Positions 17,713 to 27,140 are shown, numbered from the stretch's first letter. The stretch is 64,000 nt of DNA from Methyloprofundus sedimenti (GCF_002072955.1 NZ_LPUF01000001.1:591001-655000), one strand, 5' to 3'. Notes: generated from the letters alone by a model not told the origin. A program made the numbers and translations.

Positions 17713-19016
17713 AATAGAGGAATTTCTGCCTTAATTTGCAGTCCTTTGTTTACTTGAGACTGTATTTTAAAATCACCGCCTAATAGCTTGATTCTTTCTT
17801 TCATACCTAATAGACCAAACCCGGATGAGAGTTGGTCGAGATCACAGCCTAGACCATCATCAGTAATTAATAAAATAAGTTTATCAGAATCAGGTTTGAT
17901 TTGAAGACTGATATTGACCTGAGTGGCCTGTGCATGGCGGATAATATTAGTCAGACTTTCTTGAATCACTCGAAATATTTGTATCACGATGGTTCGGTCT
18001 ATCTGGTCGACTGCATCATCATAATGCAAAGTAAACATAGTCGGTGTATTTCTGACTTCCCAATGGTGAAGTAAATCATCCAGCGTGGCTTTCAAGCCTA
18101 ACTCTGTCAATATTAAAGGATGTAACTGTTTCATCATTGAGCGTACAACAGTCATTAAATGGTCGCAAATTTCAATCATGGATGTGGTTATTTTCTGCGT
18201 ATCTGTTTTTTCATGTGCCGCAGTTACTGCCATCACTTTGATCGCCGTCAATGATTGACCAAACTCATCATGTAATTCTTGAGATAAGCGCTGCCTTTCT
18301 TCTTCCTGAATTTCCAAAGAATGCTGAGTCAAAGCTCTGTTTTGTTTTTCTGTATTACCCAGCACATCTGTCATATGATTAATTGCTTTGGCTATGTCAT
18401 CATATTCTTGGGTAGAAAAATCAGCTAATTTCTTCTGGTAGTCTCCTGTTTCAATACCTTTAAGATGTTCAATGATTGAATGGATGGATTTTATGGTTTT
18501 ATTAAACACTAATTGAACTGAAAGGAATGTCAAAAATACCAGAGCGAATAGAGAGGTAAAAAACGCAATACTTTCTTGCCAGACTTCTGAAATTTCATCC
18601 ATCGGGTTGGCTTGAATAATCAGCTTCAAAGGTATGTTGTTAAGCGTTTCAATCGGATATTCTATTTTAGGGTATTCACCGAGCACTAAATTGATAAACC
18701 AGTCAGGCGGTGTTTTATCTAATTCATGCAATTGAGGGTGATCAGAAATATTCACAATCTCCCCTGACGATGTTTTCAGTTGAATATTTAAGTGCCGTGT
18801 CTGTTTCAGGCGACTCAAACGAAACATCCAGTCAGTTTGATGGGTTTTATTCGACCCTATCCCAATTTTAATTAACTGCAATGCCAGGCTAATGGAAGAG
18901 TCAACCTCGTTACTTACCGATTGTCGCGCTTGCCAAATACCAATAGAGCCTCCCAGGAAAAGAATACACAGCGAAATCAATAAAATTCTGACACTAATTT
19001 GGTAACGTAAACTCAT
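17709..19016 (-). CDS. mxaY: MxaY/MoxY-like sensor histidine kinase
   Basis: A 435-aa membrane kinase. TM1 is ~8-28, followed by a periplasmic domain of the LapD/MoxY type (~30-145, SVSNEVDSSISLALQLIKIG), TM2 ~147-168 and HAMP (~165-220). A HisKA_3 H-box has the phospho-histidine in RLSQELHDEFGQSL. The HATPase domain has N box VIQESLTNIIRHA and G boxes DDGLGCD and GFGLLGMKERI. MxaY in Methylotuvimicrobium governs the lanthanide switch between mxaF and xoxF, and the MoxY domain makes this the likely counterpart. ATG 19016 has an AAGGA ribosome site; the longer frame to 19082 is unlikely. Confidence 0.78.
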   Translation of the reverse strand: MSLRYQISVRILLISLCILFLGGSIGIWQARQSVSNEVDSSISLALQLIKIGIGSNKTHQTDWMFRLSRLKQTRHLNIQLKTSSGEIVNISDHPQLHELDKTPPDWFINLVLGEYPKIEYPIETLNNIPLKLIIQANPMDEISEVWQESIAFFTSLFALVFLTFLSVQLVFNKTIKSIHSIIEHLKGIETGDYQKKLADFSTQEYDDIAKAINHMTDVLGNTEKQNRALTQHSLEIQEEERQRLSQELHDEFGQSLTAIKVMAVTAAHEKTDTQKITTSMIEICDHLMTVVRSMMKQLHPLILTELGLKATLDDLLHHWEVRNTPTMFTLHYDDAVDQIDRTIVIQIFRVIQESLTNIIRHAQATQVNISLQIKPDSDKLILLITDDGLGCDLDQLSSGFGLLGMKERIKLLGGDFKIQSQVNKGLQIKAEIPLL

Positions 19017-19108
19017 TGGGAAAATTTCCTTATTTGTTGTGGCTATTCCAGCCATACACTGAAAGGTGCTATCTTGACACACTGTTATAATTTTACACGG
19101 GGTATACC

Positions 19109-20062
19109 ATGAAGCAGATTTTAGCGGCTGTCTTATTTTTAATCAGTAGCCAGGTTAATTCAGAAACACTCTATGTCACACTGGAAAAAGATAACGCTTT
19201 GGCTGTTGTCGATCCCATTGCAGGTAAACTACTAAAAACGATTGCCATTGGTCAACGTCCTCGCGGTATTGTATTAAGTAAAGATCAGCAGCAACTCTAT
19301 ATTGCCACCAGTGACGATGATACCATTCAAATTATTGATATTAATACCTTAAAAGCAGTGGGCACGTTGCCGTCAGGGGAAGACCCGGAAACCTTTGCAA
19401 TGAACCCGTCGGGTGATCAGCTTTATGTCTCGAATGAAGATGATAGTCTCGTTACTGTGATTGATATTAATAATGCTAAAGCCATAAAAACCATACCCGT
19501 AGGTGTAGAACCAGAGCCGGTAACCGTCAGTCCTGATGAAAAATGGGTGGTCAGTGCTTCTGAAGCTACCAATATGGTACATTGGATAAACCGGAAAACA
19601 TTAACCGTTGAAGATAATACACTGGTAGATCCACGCCCCAGAGGCTTAAGCTTTAGCGCAGATAGTAAACGACTGTGGGTGACTTCTGAGATGGGTGGAA
19701 CCGTAACCGTGCTAGACGTAGCAAGTCGTACCAAAGTTAAAACCATTAATTTTGAAATCCCTGGCGTAAGCGCTGACAAAATCCAGCCAGTTGGTATTAT
19801 TGTGGACAAGGAAAATCATTGGGCTTTGGTGGCATTAGGACCGGCTAATCGTGTCGCGTTAATTAATGCCCAATCATTAGAAGTGGAAAACTATTTTTTA
19901 GTAGGACAAAGAGTCTGGAATCTGGCTTTCTCACCTGACCAAAAGCGGGTATATAGTACCAACGGAGTGAGTAATGATATATCTATTATTGACCTGAATT
20001 TGATGAAGGTCACTAAATCCATAGCTGTAGGGCGCTATCCCTGGGGGCTAGTGGTTAAGTAA
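19109..20062 (+). CDS. PQQ-dependent catabolism-associated beta-propeller protein (TIGR03866 type)
   Basis: A 317-aa exported protein with a signal peptide (~1-18, ending VNSE) and seven YVTN blades, e.g. SLYVTLEKDNALAVVDP-type starts, IAIGQRPRGIVLS, LPSGEDPETFAMN, IPVGVEPEPVTVS and IAVGRYPWGLVV at the end. Conserved DNTLVDPRPRGLSFSADSKR and VALGPANRVALI segments match the family that genomically follows PQQ alcohol dehydrogenases. It is divergent from mxaY with a 92-bp gap. This is a different subfamily from the propeller at 15500. Function is not established experimentally as far as I know. Confidence 0.82.
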   Translation: MKQILAAVLFLISSQVNSETLYVTLEKDNALAVVDPIAGKLLKTIAIGQRPRGIVLSKDQQQLYIATSDDDTIQIIDINTLKAVGTLPSGEDPETFAMNPSGDQLYVSNEDDSLVTVIDINNAKAIKTIPVGVEPEPVTVSPDEKWVVSASEATNMVHWINRKTLTVEDNTLVDPRPRGLSFSADSKRLWVTSEMGGTVTVLDVASRTKVKTINFEIPGVSADKIQPVGIIVDKENHWALVALGPANRVALINAQSLEVENYFLVGQRVWNLAFSPDQKRVYSTNGVSNDISIIDLNLMKVTKSIAVGRYPWGLVVK

Positions 20063-20068
20063 TCTGAT

Positions 20069-20092
20069 GGGTTAGGTTTTAAAACCTAACCC
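20069..20092. terminator. 24-bp perfect palindrome between convergent genes
   Basis: GGGTTAGGTTTT is followed directly by its complement AAAACCTAACCC. It sits between the ends of the propeller gene (+) and the PepSY gene (-). The position suggests a bidirectional terminator, although no long T run follows. Confidence 0.55.
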
Positions 20093-20114
20093 GGTTTACA
20101 AGCGAGAGAAAAAT

Positions 20115-20636
20115 TTACCTTTTTTCGTCCGCTTCTTCTCCAATTTCCCATTCCTCAATGGCAGTTTCGATAATTTTTCCTGTCGCGGCATCCACTTCTA
20201 CTTTTGTTTCTACGCCTTTAGTATTAACAATATCAAACTCATATGTAGCATTACCATTGGCTTCAATTTCATACTCAACTTCTTCAATAACACCGGGATA
20301 CGTTTTTAAAGCAATCGCTTTAGCATCCTCTTCAGTCACTTTCATTTTACTTTTGAAAGCCAGGCTATTAGCCGAGCTAACTTCTGATTCAGTTTCAAAG
20401 ATTTTGCCGCTATTCACGTCACACATAAATTCCCACTCAAAGCCATTGGCATCTTCAAGTTCAAATTCATAGACAGCTTTACCTTCAATATTGAGTTTTT
20501 CTAATTTAACTAACTCTCCTGTTTTTTGTTTTTGGATTGCAGCAATACATTTTTCTATGCCTTGATCGGCTGCATATACGCTGAAAGAGGCCCCGATAGC
20601 AATAATAAATGCGCTATTAATAATTGATTTACTCAT
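20115..20636 (-). CDS. PepSY-domain protein (two repeats), exported
   Basis: A 173-aa protein with a signal peptide (MSKSIINSAFIIAIGASFSV...YA). Two PepSY-like modules are visible. The first is near 30-80 (YEFELEDANGFEWEFMCDVN, SGKIFETE); the second near 98-160 (VTEEDAKAIALKTYPGVIEE, YEFDIVNTKGVETKVEVDAA, TGKIIET). It is very acidic, with a tail EEWEIGEEADEKR. PepSY domains are small periplasmic modules, sometimes protease inhibitors or redox/metal-linked. The role here is unknown. It is convergent with the propeller gene. Confidence 0.75.
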   Translation of the reverse strand: MSKSIINSAFIIAIGASFSVYAADQGIEKCIAAIQKQKTGELVKLEKLNIEGKAVYEFELEDANGFEWEFMCDVNSGKIFETESEVSSANSLAFKSKMKVTEEDAKAIALKTYPGVIEEVEYEIEANGNATYEFDIVNTKGVETKVEVDAATGKIIETAIEEWEIGEEADEKR

Positions 20637-20713
20637 TGATAGTCCTCTGGAAAAGTAAAGAAAATTTCATTAAATCAGGAATAATTCCCATTTTTTGGGA
20701 ATTCTAGCTTTTT

Positions 20714-21319
20714 TTAGTTGATTAGTCCATGTTTTTTTGCAAGTTTAAAAATGCTTTGTTGGTTCTTTATTTCTAATTTTTTTCTTAACTGCGCTTGACA
20801 ATTAAAAGCCGTTTTAGTGGTTATTGACAATTGCTCTGCAATTGCTTGAATGGAATAGTCTTCAGCAAGCATGCAAAATACATCATATTCTCTGGCTGTT
20901 AATTGTTTAAAAGGTAATAATGTTTTCTTTATTTGTCGTAAGGCTAAAATTTGAATGAAATCAGGTTCTAAATAAAGCTGACCATGGGAAATAGATTGTA
21001 AACAGTCTTGTACTTTTTTCTCACCGGGTTGCGTTAGAATTCCTGATGCACCCAACTGTAGATATAGTAGTGACTGCTGAATATCAGTAGCATTAATCAC
21101 AAGCCATTTTATGGCTTTTTTCTGCTGATATAACTGGATTTGTCGAGTAATTTCCTCCATACCTAATGCGGCATCAAAAAAAATAAGCCCAGATGTATGT
21201 TTATAGTTAAGAATATCTTCCAGCTTCGTTATTTCATGTAGGGTAATATCATTTAAACGTTGAAACAGTTTAGCACTAGGTGACTTTTTGATGGCTGAGG
21301 AAATGAGTATAATATGCAT
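20714..21319 (-). CDS. LuxR-family regulator with degenerate receiver domain
   Basis: About 201 aa from the ATG at 21319; a GTG at 21349 lies inside a terminator stem and is less likely. The C-terminal LuxR helix-turn-helix is normal (LTAREYDVFCMLAEDYSIQA, TTKTAFNCQAQLRKKL). It is clearly related to the two regulators at 1999 and 17068 (AREYDVF/REFDVF). The receiver lacks the N-terminal acidic pair (MHIILISSAIKK in place of VLLVDDHAVVR) and the conserved lysine (ASGILTQPGE). It keeps one Asp in LIFFDAALG but not the following Pro. It probably acts without phosphorylation. Confidence 0.75.
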   Translation of the reverse strand: MHIILISSAIKKSPSAKLFQRLNDITLHEITKLEDILNYKHTSGLIFFDAALGMEEITRQIQLYQQKKAIKWLVINATDIQQSLLYLQLGASGILTQPGEKKVQDCLQSISHGQLYLEPDFIQILALRQIKKTLLPFKQLTAREYDVFCMLAEDYSIQAIAEQLSITTKTAFNCQAQLRKKLEIKNQQSIFKLAKKHGLIN

Positions 21320-21336
21320 GACGTAATAAGCTGTAT

Positions 21337-21376
21337 AACTTAGGAGCACAAAAACAGCTTTTTGTGCTCCTAAGTT
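21337..21376. terminator. Strong 18-bp-stem terminator after rnfB
   Basis: AACTTAGGAGCACAAAAA (21337-21354), loop CAGC, then the exact complement TTTTTGTGCTCCTAAGTT (21359-21376). On the minus strand it begins at the rnfB stop codon and ends in a T-rich arm. It should end rnfB transcription and separate it from the LuxR gene. Confidence 0.85.
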
Positions 21377-22260
21377 TACCCTATCGGTAAGGAACCTGTA
21401 CGATGTGGTTTCATACCTTCTTTGCCCTTACTTGCGTGGGTGGAGCCCAGTTTACTATCTAGCCAGACGATAGCGCCCGTTGGGCAGCGCTCAATAGGTG
21501 TGCGGTCAACATCAAAATCCTGATATTTTTCATAATTAATAACGGCTAGATTATTTTTTATTTCTATTAAGCCTTTTGGCGCATCAACAACACATTTTTC
21601 ACACGCGGTACATGCTACTTCACATTCTTGTTGCGCGGTGTCGCCTTCATCTAAACTTTTACAGGCAACATAAAGCTTCTGGCTGACTGGCATCAGGGTA
21701 AATAAATCTTTGGGACAGACCACGACACAATCATTGCAGGCGGTGCACTTGTCTTCAATAACTATGGGTAAGCCATGCTCATCCATATAGATTGCGTCAA
21801 AGTCACAGACATCAGCGCAATCTCCCAGACCCAGACAGCCCCAGCTACAGCCTTTGCCGCCACCAGAAACGACGGAAGCAGCCTGGCAGGATTTTAAGCC
21901 CTCATATTTTGCGCGTGTGTAAGCAACATGAGTTCCGCCTGCACAAGCCAGGCGCGCAACTACTTTTTCATGGTCGCCCATACCAACTCCCAGGTAAGCT
22001 GCAATTTCTGCATTGCCTTCCGGTGAGTTGACGGTGCATGCTGACGGGTTTTTAGTGCCTGCTACGACGGCCTCGGCAAAAGGACGGCATCCAGGTGTGC
22101 CACAGGCGCCGCATTGTGCTTGAGGAAGCATGTCGTCTACTTCTTCAATACGCGGGTCTTCGTATACAAATAGTTTCTTATTGGCAATCGCCAGAATGAT
22201 TGCAAGTACAGTGCCGAGAGCAATCATAAATAGAGCGGCAGTGACAATGGTTGAAATCAT
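21376..22260 (-). CDS. rnfB: RnfB, ion-translocating electron transport complex subunit B
   Basis: A 294-aa iron-sulfur protein: an N-terminal membrane anchor (~5-27), the RnfB Fe-S motif CGACGTPGCRPFAEAV (~50-65), and further cysteine clusters (GCSWGCLGLGDCADVC, CTACNDCVVVCPKDL, CTACEKCVVDAPKG) for several 4Fe-4S centres. It normally relays electrons within the Rnf complex between NADH/ferredoxin and the membrane subunits. No rnfACDGE genes are in the window. Its position beside the oad sodium pump may be coincidental. It is slightly longer than the short gamma-type RnfB and intact. Confidence 0.87.
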   Translation of the reverse strand: MISTIVTAALFMIALGTVLAIILAIANKKLFVYEDPRIEEVDDMLPQAQCGACGTPGCRPFAEAVVAGTKNPSACTVNSPEGNAEIAAYLGVGMGDHEKVVARLACAGGTHVAYTRAKYEGLKSCQAASVVSGGGKGCSWGCLGLGDCADVCDFDAIYMDEHGLPIVIEDKCTACNDCVVVCPKDLFTLMPVSQKLYVACKSLDEGDTAQQECEVACTACEKCVVDAPKGLIEIKNNLAVINYEKYQDFDVDRTPIERCPTGAIVWLDSKLGSTHASKGKEGMKPHRTGSLPIG

Positions 22261-22708
22261 GGTAATGGTATTAAACTCTAGGAAGTAAAGACAGGGGGAA
22301 TTATAATGTTCAGGCTTTGTACCTGATAACGCATCTTCAGCACTATTATAGTGTTTATTAAGGATATGACTATGACCGCAGGTTCTGAAAAAAAAGGCGG
22401 AAAGAGCTTGCTAATAATTGTATTCATTCCAATCCAGTCCTTGGTGGAGGTGTGTATAACTTATAAAAGTGATGACTGATTCTACAACTAATTTAAGCTG
22501 CACAAAATAGCATTTATTGTAAGGTTAAGGGGGATGTATTTAAATTAACTGTTAATTTTAGCATGAAAAAGGCTACACAAGACACGTAATGCTTGACTGT
22601 TTGCATAAAATCTGCGGTTTTTTTAGTGAGATGAAAGCGCATGCAAAGTTGTTAAATGCTTATATTTTAGCGATAATGCTAAAAATTTAATAACAATGGT
22701 CGGTAATT
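22261..22708. other. 448-bp divergent region between rnfB and oadG
   Basis: It contains the promoters of rnfB (-) and oadGAB (+). A small frame at 22370-22465, MTMTAGSEKKGGKSLLIIVF and 11 more residues, has an AAGGAT ribosome site and a basic start before a hydrophobic stretch, like the truncated N-terminus of a FliL-type membrane protein. It could be a small protein or a remnant. No other feature seen. Confidence 0.35.
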
Positions 22709-22957
22709 ATGAATGAAGCGATGACACAAGGGGTAGAGTTGATGCTCACGGGAATGGGTATTGTGTTTCTTTTCCTTGTGATGTTAATTGCTGTAGTAAA
22801 ATTAATGGCTTACTGCGTCGCTACTTTTATTCCTGAGGTTGACGTAACAGCAACTAGAGCAACACCTGTTCAGGCGGTTTCTTCAAATGCTATTTCTCCC
22901 AGTGTGACAGCGGCAATAACTGCAGCAGTCCATCAACATAGAGCGAAGCATAAATAA
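22709..22957 (+). CDS. oadG: Oxaloacetate decarboxylase gamma chain (OadG)
   Basis: An 82-aa protein with one N-terminal membrane helix (GVELMLTGMGIVFLFLVMLI AVV) and a short Ala/Thr-rich tail with terminal histidines (HQHRAKHK), typical of OadG, whose C-terminal histidines bind zinc and link OadA to OadB. First gene of oadGAB, 90 bp before oadA. Confidence 0.85.
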   Translation: MNEAMTQGVELMLTGMGIVFLFLVMLIAVVKLMAYCVATFIPEVDVTATRATPVQAVSSNAISPSVTAAITAAVHQHRAKHK

Positions 22958-23047
22958 ATATCCAATACCCACAAGGTAAGAGACTGAGCTGTTACCCACA
23001 AGGTAAGAAAATCTGCGGCTGAAAAGTCAGAGGAAATAATTATTATC

Positions 23048-24838
23048 ATGACACAATCAAAAAAGCCGGTAGGCATAACTGAAGTCGTCTTACGAGACGC
23101 GCATCAATCGATTCTGGCAACACGTTTACGTATTGAAGATATGTTGCCTATTTGTGAAAAATTAGATCAGATAGGCTATTGGTCTATTGAATCCTGGGGT
23201 GGTGCAACCTTTGATGCGTGTATCCGTTATCTGGGAGAAGACCCGTGGGAAAGGTTACGTTTATTAAAAGCCGCAATGCCTAATACGCCACAGCAAATGT
23301 TGTTTCGCGGACAAAATATTTTAGGCTACAGGCATTATGCCGATGATGTAGTCGATAAATTTGTTGAGCGCTGCGTGATTAATGGTATAGATGTATTCCG
23401 TATTTTTGATGCGATGAATGATATGCGCAATATCGAACATGCGGTTAAAGCGGTTTTAAATACAGATGCACATGCACAAGGTACTATTTCATATACACTG
23501 AGTCCTGTTCATACTACTGCAAAATGGGTTGAGCAAGGCAGACAAATTGAAGACATGGGGGCTCACTCTATCTGTATTAAGGATATGGCGGGTTTATTAA
23601 CACCTTACGCTGCTTATGATCTTGTCTCACAGCTAAAAAATGCTGTTGATATTCCCGTGCATCTACATTGCCATGCAACAACAGGTTTAAGTGTTGGCAC
23701 TTTAATTAAAGCGATTGAAGCAGGTGTCGATAACGTAGATACAGCGATTTCTTCCCTAAGTATGACCTATGGCCATAGCCCCACTGAGTCTATTGTTGCC
23801 ACTATGGCAGGTCAAGAACGTGATACCGGTCTGAATTTAGAAAAACTGGAAGAAATTGCCGCATATTTTAGAACAGTACGACTTAAATATGCAGAGCACG
23901 AAGGTAGCTTAAAAGGAGTTGATGGACGAATTCTATTGGCACAAGTGCCCGGAGGTATGTTGACTAATATGGAAAGTCAGCTAAAACATCAGGGCGCAGC
24001 AGATAAGTTTGATGAAGTGCTAAAAGAAATTCCACGTGTACGTGAAGATTTAGGTTTTTTACCTCTTGTGACTCCCACTTCACAGATTGTCGGTACCCAG
24101 GCGGTACTGAATGTAATGACTGGTGAGCGCTATAAATCAATTAGTAAAGAAACCGCAGGCGTATTAAAAGGTGAATACGGTAAAACTCCAGCACCTGTTA
24201 ATGCTGAATTACAGGCCCTGGTTTTAAAAGACGGAGGCGAAGTTATTTCCTGTCGCCCTGCTGATTTAATCGCGCCAGAAATGGATGCTTTAGTTGCAGA
24301 AGTTCAGAATAAGGCAAAGCAGGAGGGCGTGACTTTAGCCAGTAATGTTGAAGAAGATGCCTTGATTAATGGTTTATTTGTCCAGATCGGCTGGAAGTTT
24401 ATTGCTAATCGCGGTAATCCTGAAGCTTTTGAACCTGCACCAGACTCGGCAGCTTTTGCTGCAGCAAAAGTGCCAAAAACAGACGTGGAAAGTTATACTG
24501 TCAACGTTAATGGTGAGAGTTTTGATGTTGCCGTTGGTCCTGGTGGGGTGGGATTAGCTATTTCCACTGCAGCGCCCCCCCAGCCAGTTAATGCAGTAGC
24601 GGCACCCACAAAGCCACCGTTAGCAAGTGGCGCTGTTGTAGCGTCTCCATTAGCGGGTAATATTCTGAAAATTAATGTTATTATCGGTGCGGTGGTCGCT
24701 GAAAGTGATGTCGTCGTGATTATGGAGGCAATGAAAATGGAAACGGAAGTTCGCACTAGAGTTGCTGGTACAGTAAGCGCAATTAATGTTAAAGAAGGTG
24801 ACTCGGTTACTGTTGGAGATACTTTGATTTCTTTATAG
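23048..24838 (+). CDS. oadA: Oxaloacetate decarboxylase alpha subunit (OadA), biotin carboxyl carrier included
   Basis: A 596-aa cytosolic subunit. The carboxyltransferase TIM barrel (~5-265) has [21 protein letters not shown], the metal-site [11 protein letters not shown] and the catalytic lysine region IKDMAGLL. A conserved PYC/OADA domain follows to ~460. A Pro/Ala-rich linker (~510-530) leads to the biotinyl domain with [14 protein letters not shown], where the central lysine carries biotin. It decarboxylates oxaloacetate by transferring CO2 to biotin. The direct repeat TACCCACAAGGTAAGA (22966-22981 and 22993-23008) lies in its leader. Confidence 0.93.
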   Translation: MTQSKKPVGITEVVLRDAHQSILATRLRIEDMLPICEKLDQIGYWSIESWGGATFDACIRYLGEDPWERLRLLKAAMPNTPQQMLFRGQNILGYRHYADDVVDKFVERCVINGIDVFRIFDAMNDMRNIEHAVKAVLNTDAHAQGTISYTLSPVHTTAKWVEQGRQIEDMGAHSICIKDMAGLLTPYAAYDLVSQLKNAVDIPVHLHCHATTGLSVGTLIKAIEAGVDNVDTAISSLSMTYGHSPTESIVATMAGQERDTGLNLEKLEEIAAYFRTVRLKYAEHEGSLKGVDGRILLAQVPGGMLTNMESQLKHQGAADKFDEVLKEIPRVREDLGFLPLVTPTSQIVGTQAVLNVMTGERYKSISKETAGVLKGEYGKTPAPVNAELQALVLKDGGEVISCRPADLIAPEMDALVAEVQNKAKQEGVTLASNVEEDALINGLFVQIGWKFIANRGNPEAFEPAPDSAAFAAAKVPKTDVESYTVNVNGESFDVAVGPGGVGLAISTAAPPQPVNAVAAPTKPPLASGAVVASPLAGNILKINVIIGAVVAESDVVVIMEAMKMETEVRTRVAGTVSAINVKEGDSVTVGDTLISL

Positions 24839-24868
24839 CTCTAAAAAGCGCTGTTCAAATCTATCTTT

Positions 24869-24908
24869 AATAGCATCCATTAGCTGCGCGTTAATGGGTG
24901 CTATTTTC
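24869..24908 (+). terminator. Rho-independent-like hairpin between oadA and oadB
   Basis: AATAGCATCCATTA (24869-24882) pairs with TAATGGGTGCTATT (24892-24905, one G-T pair), followed by T-rich sequence. It lies in the 109-bp gap between oadA and oadB and may act as an attenuator lowering oadB expression or as a processing site. Confidence 0.6.
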
Positions 24909-24947
24909 TTGTTTACAACACACTTACTAAATAAATAGAGACATTCT

Positions 24948-26075
24948 ATGGAAAATCTCAGAAGCTTGTGGCATAGCACGGGAATATACAACTTTGAAGG
25001 GCCACAGGTCATTATGATGCTGATAGGCTTTTTGTTGCTTTATCTCGCGATAAAAAAAGGTTTTGAGCCGTTATTATTAGTACCCATAGGTTTTGGAGCG
25101 ATTTTAAGTAATATTCCGGTGGCCGGTATTGCTGAGCCTGGCGGCATTTTATACTACCTTTATGGTGGCATTAAAACGGGTGTTTTTCCGTTATTGATTT
25201 TTATGGGTGTGGGAGCGATGACCGATTTTGGTCCCATGCTGGCCAATCCTAAAACTTTATTATTAGGTGCGGCTGCACAGTTTGGTATTTTTACCACATT
25301 GCTAGGAGCAATAGCCTTAAATGTGATTCCAGGTATTGAGTTTTCTATGGCTGATGCGGCAGCTATTGCTATTATTGGGGGCGCGGATGGGCCAACAGCA
25401 ATTTACGTGGCATCAAAACTAGCACCTGATTTATTAGGTGCAATTGCGGTCGCGGCATATTCCTATATGGCTCTGGTACCTTTAATTCAGCCACCTATTA
25501 TGCGCGCGTTAACGACACCAGAAGAACGTAGCATAGAAATGCAGCAACTGCGTTTTGTAAGTAATACAGAGAAGATTATCTTCCCGCTGATGCTTATTTC
25601 TCTATGTACATTGTTACTACCCTCGGCAGCGCCACTGGTAGGCATGCTTTGCCTGGGTAACTTAATGAATGTCAGTGGCGTGGTTGAGCGGTTAAGCAAA
25701 ACTTCGCAAAATGAATTAATTAATATCGTTACTATTTTTCTGGGCCTTGCAGTGGGTTCAAAAATGAGTGCAGATAAATTTTTACAGCCGACTACTTTAG
25801 GTATTTTAGCGCTAGGTGCGGTTGCGTTTTGTATCGGCACAGCATCAGGTGTTTTGATGGCTAAATTAATGAATAAATTCAGTCAGACTCCGATTAATCC
25901 ATTAATTGGCGCGGCTGGTGTCTCTGCAGTGCCGATGGCTGCTCGCGTGGCCAATAAAGTTGGACTGGAAAGCAACCCGCATAATTTCTTATTAATGCAT
26001 GCGATGGGACCCAATGTGGCCGGCGTTATTGGTTCAGCTGTAGCAGCAGGGGTGTTGTTGAGTTTGGTGAAATAG
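24948..26075 (+). CDS. oadB: Oxaloacetate decarboxylase beta subunit (OadB), sodium pump
   Basis: A 375-aa membrane protein with about nine to eleven hydrophobic segments. Family motifs are [19 protein letters not shown] (containing the conserved sodium-pathway Asp of the GAMTDFGP motif), [23 protein letters not shown], and the C-terminal [19 protein letters not shown] with [19 protein letters not shown]. It decarboxylates carboxybiotin and exports sodium. An AUG after a weak site follows the hairpin at 24869. A clear terminator ends the operon. Confidence 0.93.
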   Translation: MENLRSLWHSTGIYNFEGPQVIMMLIGFLLLYLAIKKGFEPLLLVPIGFGAILSNIPVAGIAEPGGILYYLYGGIKTGVFPLLIFMGVGAMTDFGPMLANPKTLLLGAAAQFGIFTTLLGAIALNVIPGIEFSMADAAAIAIIGGADGPTAIYVASKLAPDLLGAIAVAAYSYMALVPLIQPPIMRALTTPEERSIEMQQLRFVSNTEKIIFPLMLISLCTLLLPSAAPLVGMLCLGNLMNVSGVVERLSKTSQNELINIVTIFLGLAVGSKMSADKFLQPTTLGILALGAVAFCIGTASGVLMAKLMNKFSQTPINPLIGAAGVSAVPMAARVANKVGLESNPHNFLLMHAMGPNVAGVIGSAVAAGVLLSLVK

Positions 26076-26096
26076 TCCAGTTTATCTGTAAACGCT

Positions 26097-26135
26097 AAAA
26101 AGCCCTGGTCAGTGTGTCTGTCCAGGGCTTTTTTT
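26097..26135 (+). terminator. Terminator of oadGAB
   Basis: AAAAAGCCCTGG, a 13-base loop, then CCAGGGCTTTTTTT: a perfect GC stem with a T tail, 21 bp after the oadB stop. Confidence 0.92.
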
Positions 26136-26479
26136 ATGCGTAATTTCTTATAGCGGTCAACTGCGGTTTCTAGGATTATTAGGGCGGGAGCAAAAGTGTC
26201 GGGTGCTGTTGGTTCAGTTTTAAATGGGGTATATGGCCTATCTATGGGTTATATGACCCATTTATTTTCTTGTGAAGTTTAATTGAAGTATAAAAGTATC
26301 CTGACAGCGTATTTTACATTTCATTAAGTTATTGAAATTAAATGTATATAAATTTATTTTAAGGCGATTTATAAAGTCTAATAATTTATGGCATATATAA
26401 TGCTTTAATACTTGCGATATGAGTGTTATTGATAGCGCGCTATATCCGATTTATTTGAATGTGTTTTTGTCAATAAGCA

Positions 26480-26910
26480 ATTAAGGAGCGCGCAACAGGA
26501 TAAGGCGTGTAATAAGGATGTTGGATTAGGAAAATGCAGAGCTGGATGCTTAATGCAGGGATTAAGGAACTGTTTTGGAAAAATCAGTATAAGCAAGGAG
26601 GACAGGGATGGCCGGATCAAAGTCTAGGGAAAGACTTTGGCTTTTTAGGATAATAGCGACGCAGGGAGTTATACAGGAAACAGGGAGGATTACAAGAAAG
26701 GATACAAGCAAGGACGCAAGGCAAGATGGTTCTACAGGGAAACTTAAGCAAGCAGAATTTTCATGTAGCTTACAGTGCAATAGGGATATAGGTAACTAGT
26801 TACCGGGATAATTATTTTGTTAAAAACCAGGCTTTATCTCTGTTGCGAATTCTCGCTTGAGAAAGCCTGCTATTTCGAGAGGAGTGCCTGCAAGTTTGGG
26901 CGCTCCTTTT
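26480..26910 (+). ncRNA. CsrB/RsmZ-like regulatory RNA (CsrA/RsmA sponge)
   Basis: A non-coding stretch with about two dozen GGA motifs in ~330 bases, many as AGGA or CAGGGA (e.g. CAAGGAGGACAGGGATGG at 26595-26612, ACAGGAAACAGGGAGGA at 26673-26689, AAGCAAGGACGCAAGG at 26706-26721). Several lie in loops of short stems such as GTCTAGGGAAAGAC. It ends with the hairpin CAGGCTTT/AAAGCCTG (26829-26873) and a rho-independent terminator GGAGTGCC...GGCGCTCC-TTTT at 26881-26910. This is the signature of Csr/Rsm RNAs that bind and titrate CsrA. The 5' end is estimated; no GacA box was recognised. Frames in it are poor in coding character. Confidence 0.8.
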
Positions 26911-27140
26911 GTCGTTTATAAGGAATGAATTGATATGGTTTGATAAAGTCGAGCACATATTAACAGCGACTTGTGGCATTATCCACAAAACCCGTGAAGT
27001 AGAGTATAGTCCCGCAGCAAGTGACAGGAATTTACGGTTTCAGTTGCTTATGGTTTTTTATGGTGGGTTAACTGTGGTTTCCAGGGTTATTGCAGGTGCA
27101 CTCTTCTTTGTGCAACAAGTCGAATTAAGATGCCAATCAA
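26911..27140. other. Intergenic between the CsrB-like RNA and the alcohol dehydrogenase
   Basis: A frame at 26909-27280 overlaps the end of the adh gene on the other strand and has no recognisable family. I see no gene here. Confidence 0.5.

Noticed and set aside
22966-23008. Direct repeat TACCCACAAGGTAAGA x2 before oadA
   Set aside because: Only two 16-bp copies; too little to call a riboswitch, CRISPR or regulatory array.
26608-26799. 63-aa frame inside the GGA-rich region
   Set aside because: Composition is dictated by GGA/AGG repeats (Arg, Gly, Lys, Gln); the RNA interpretation with a terminator explains the sequence better.
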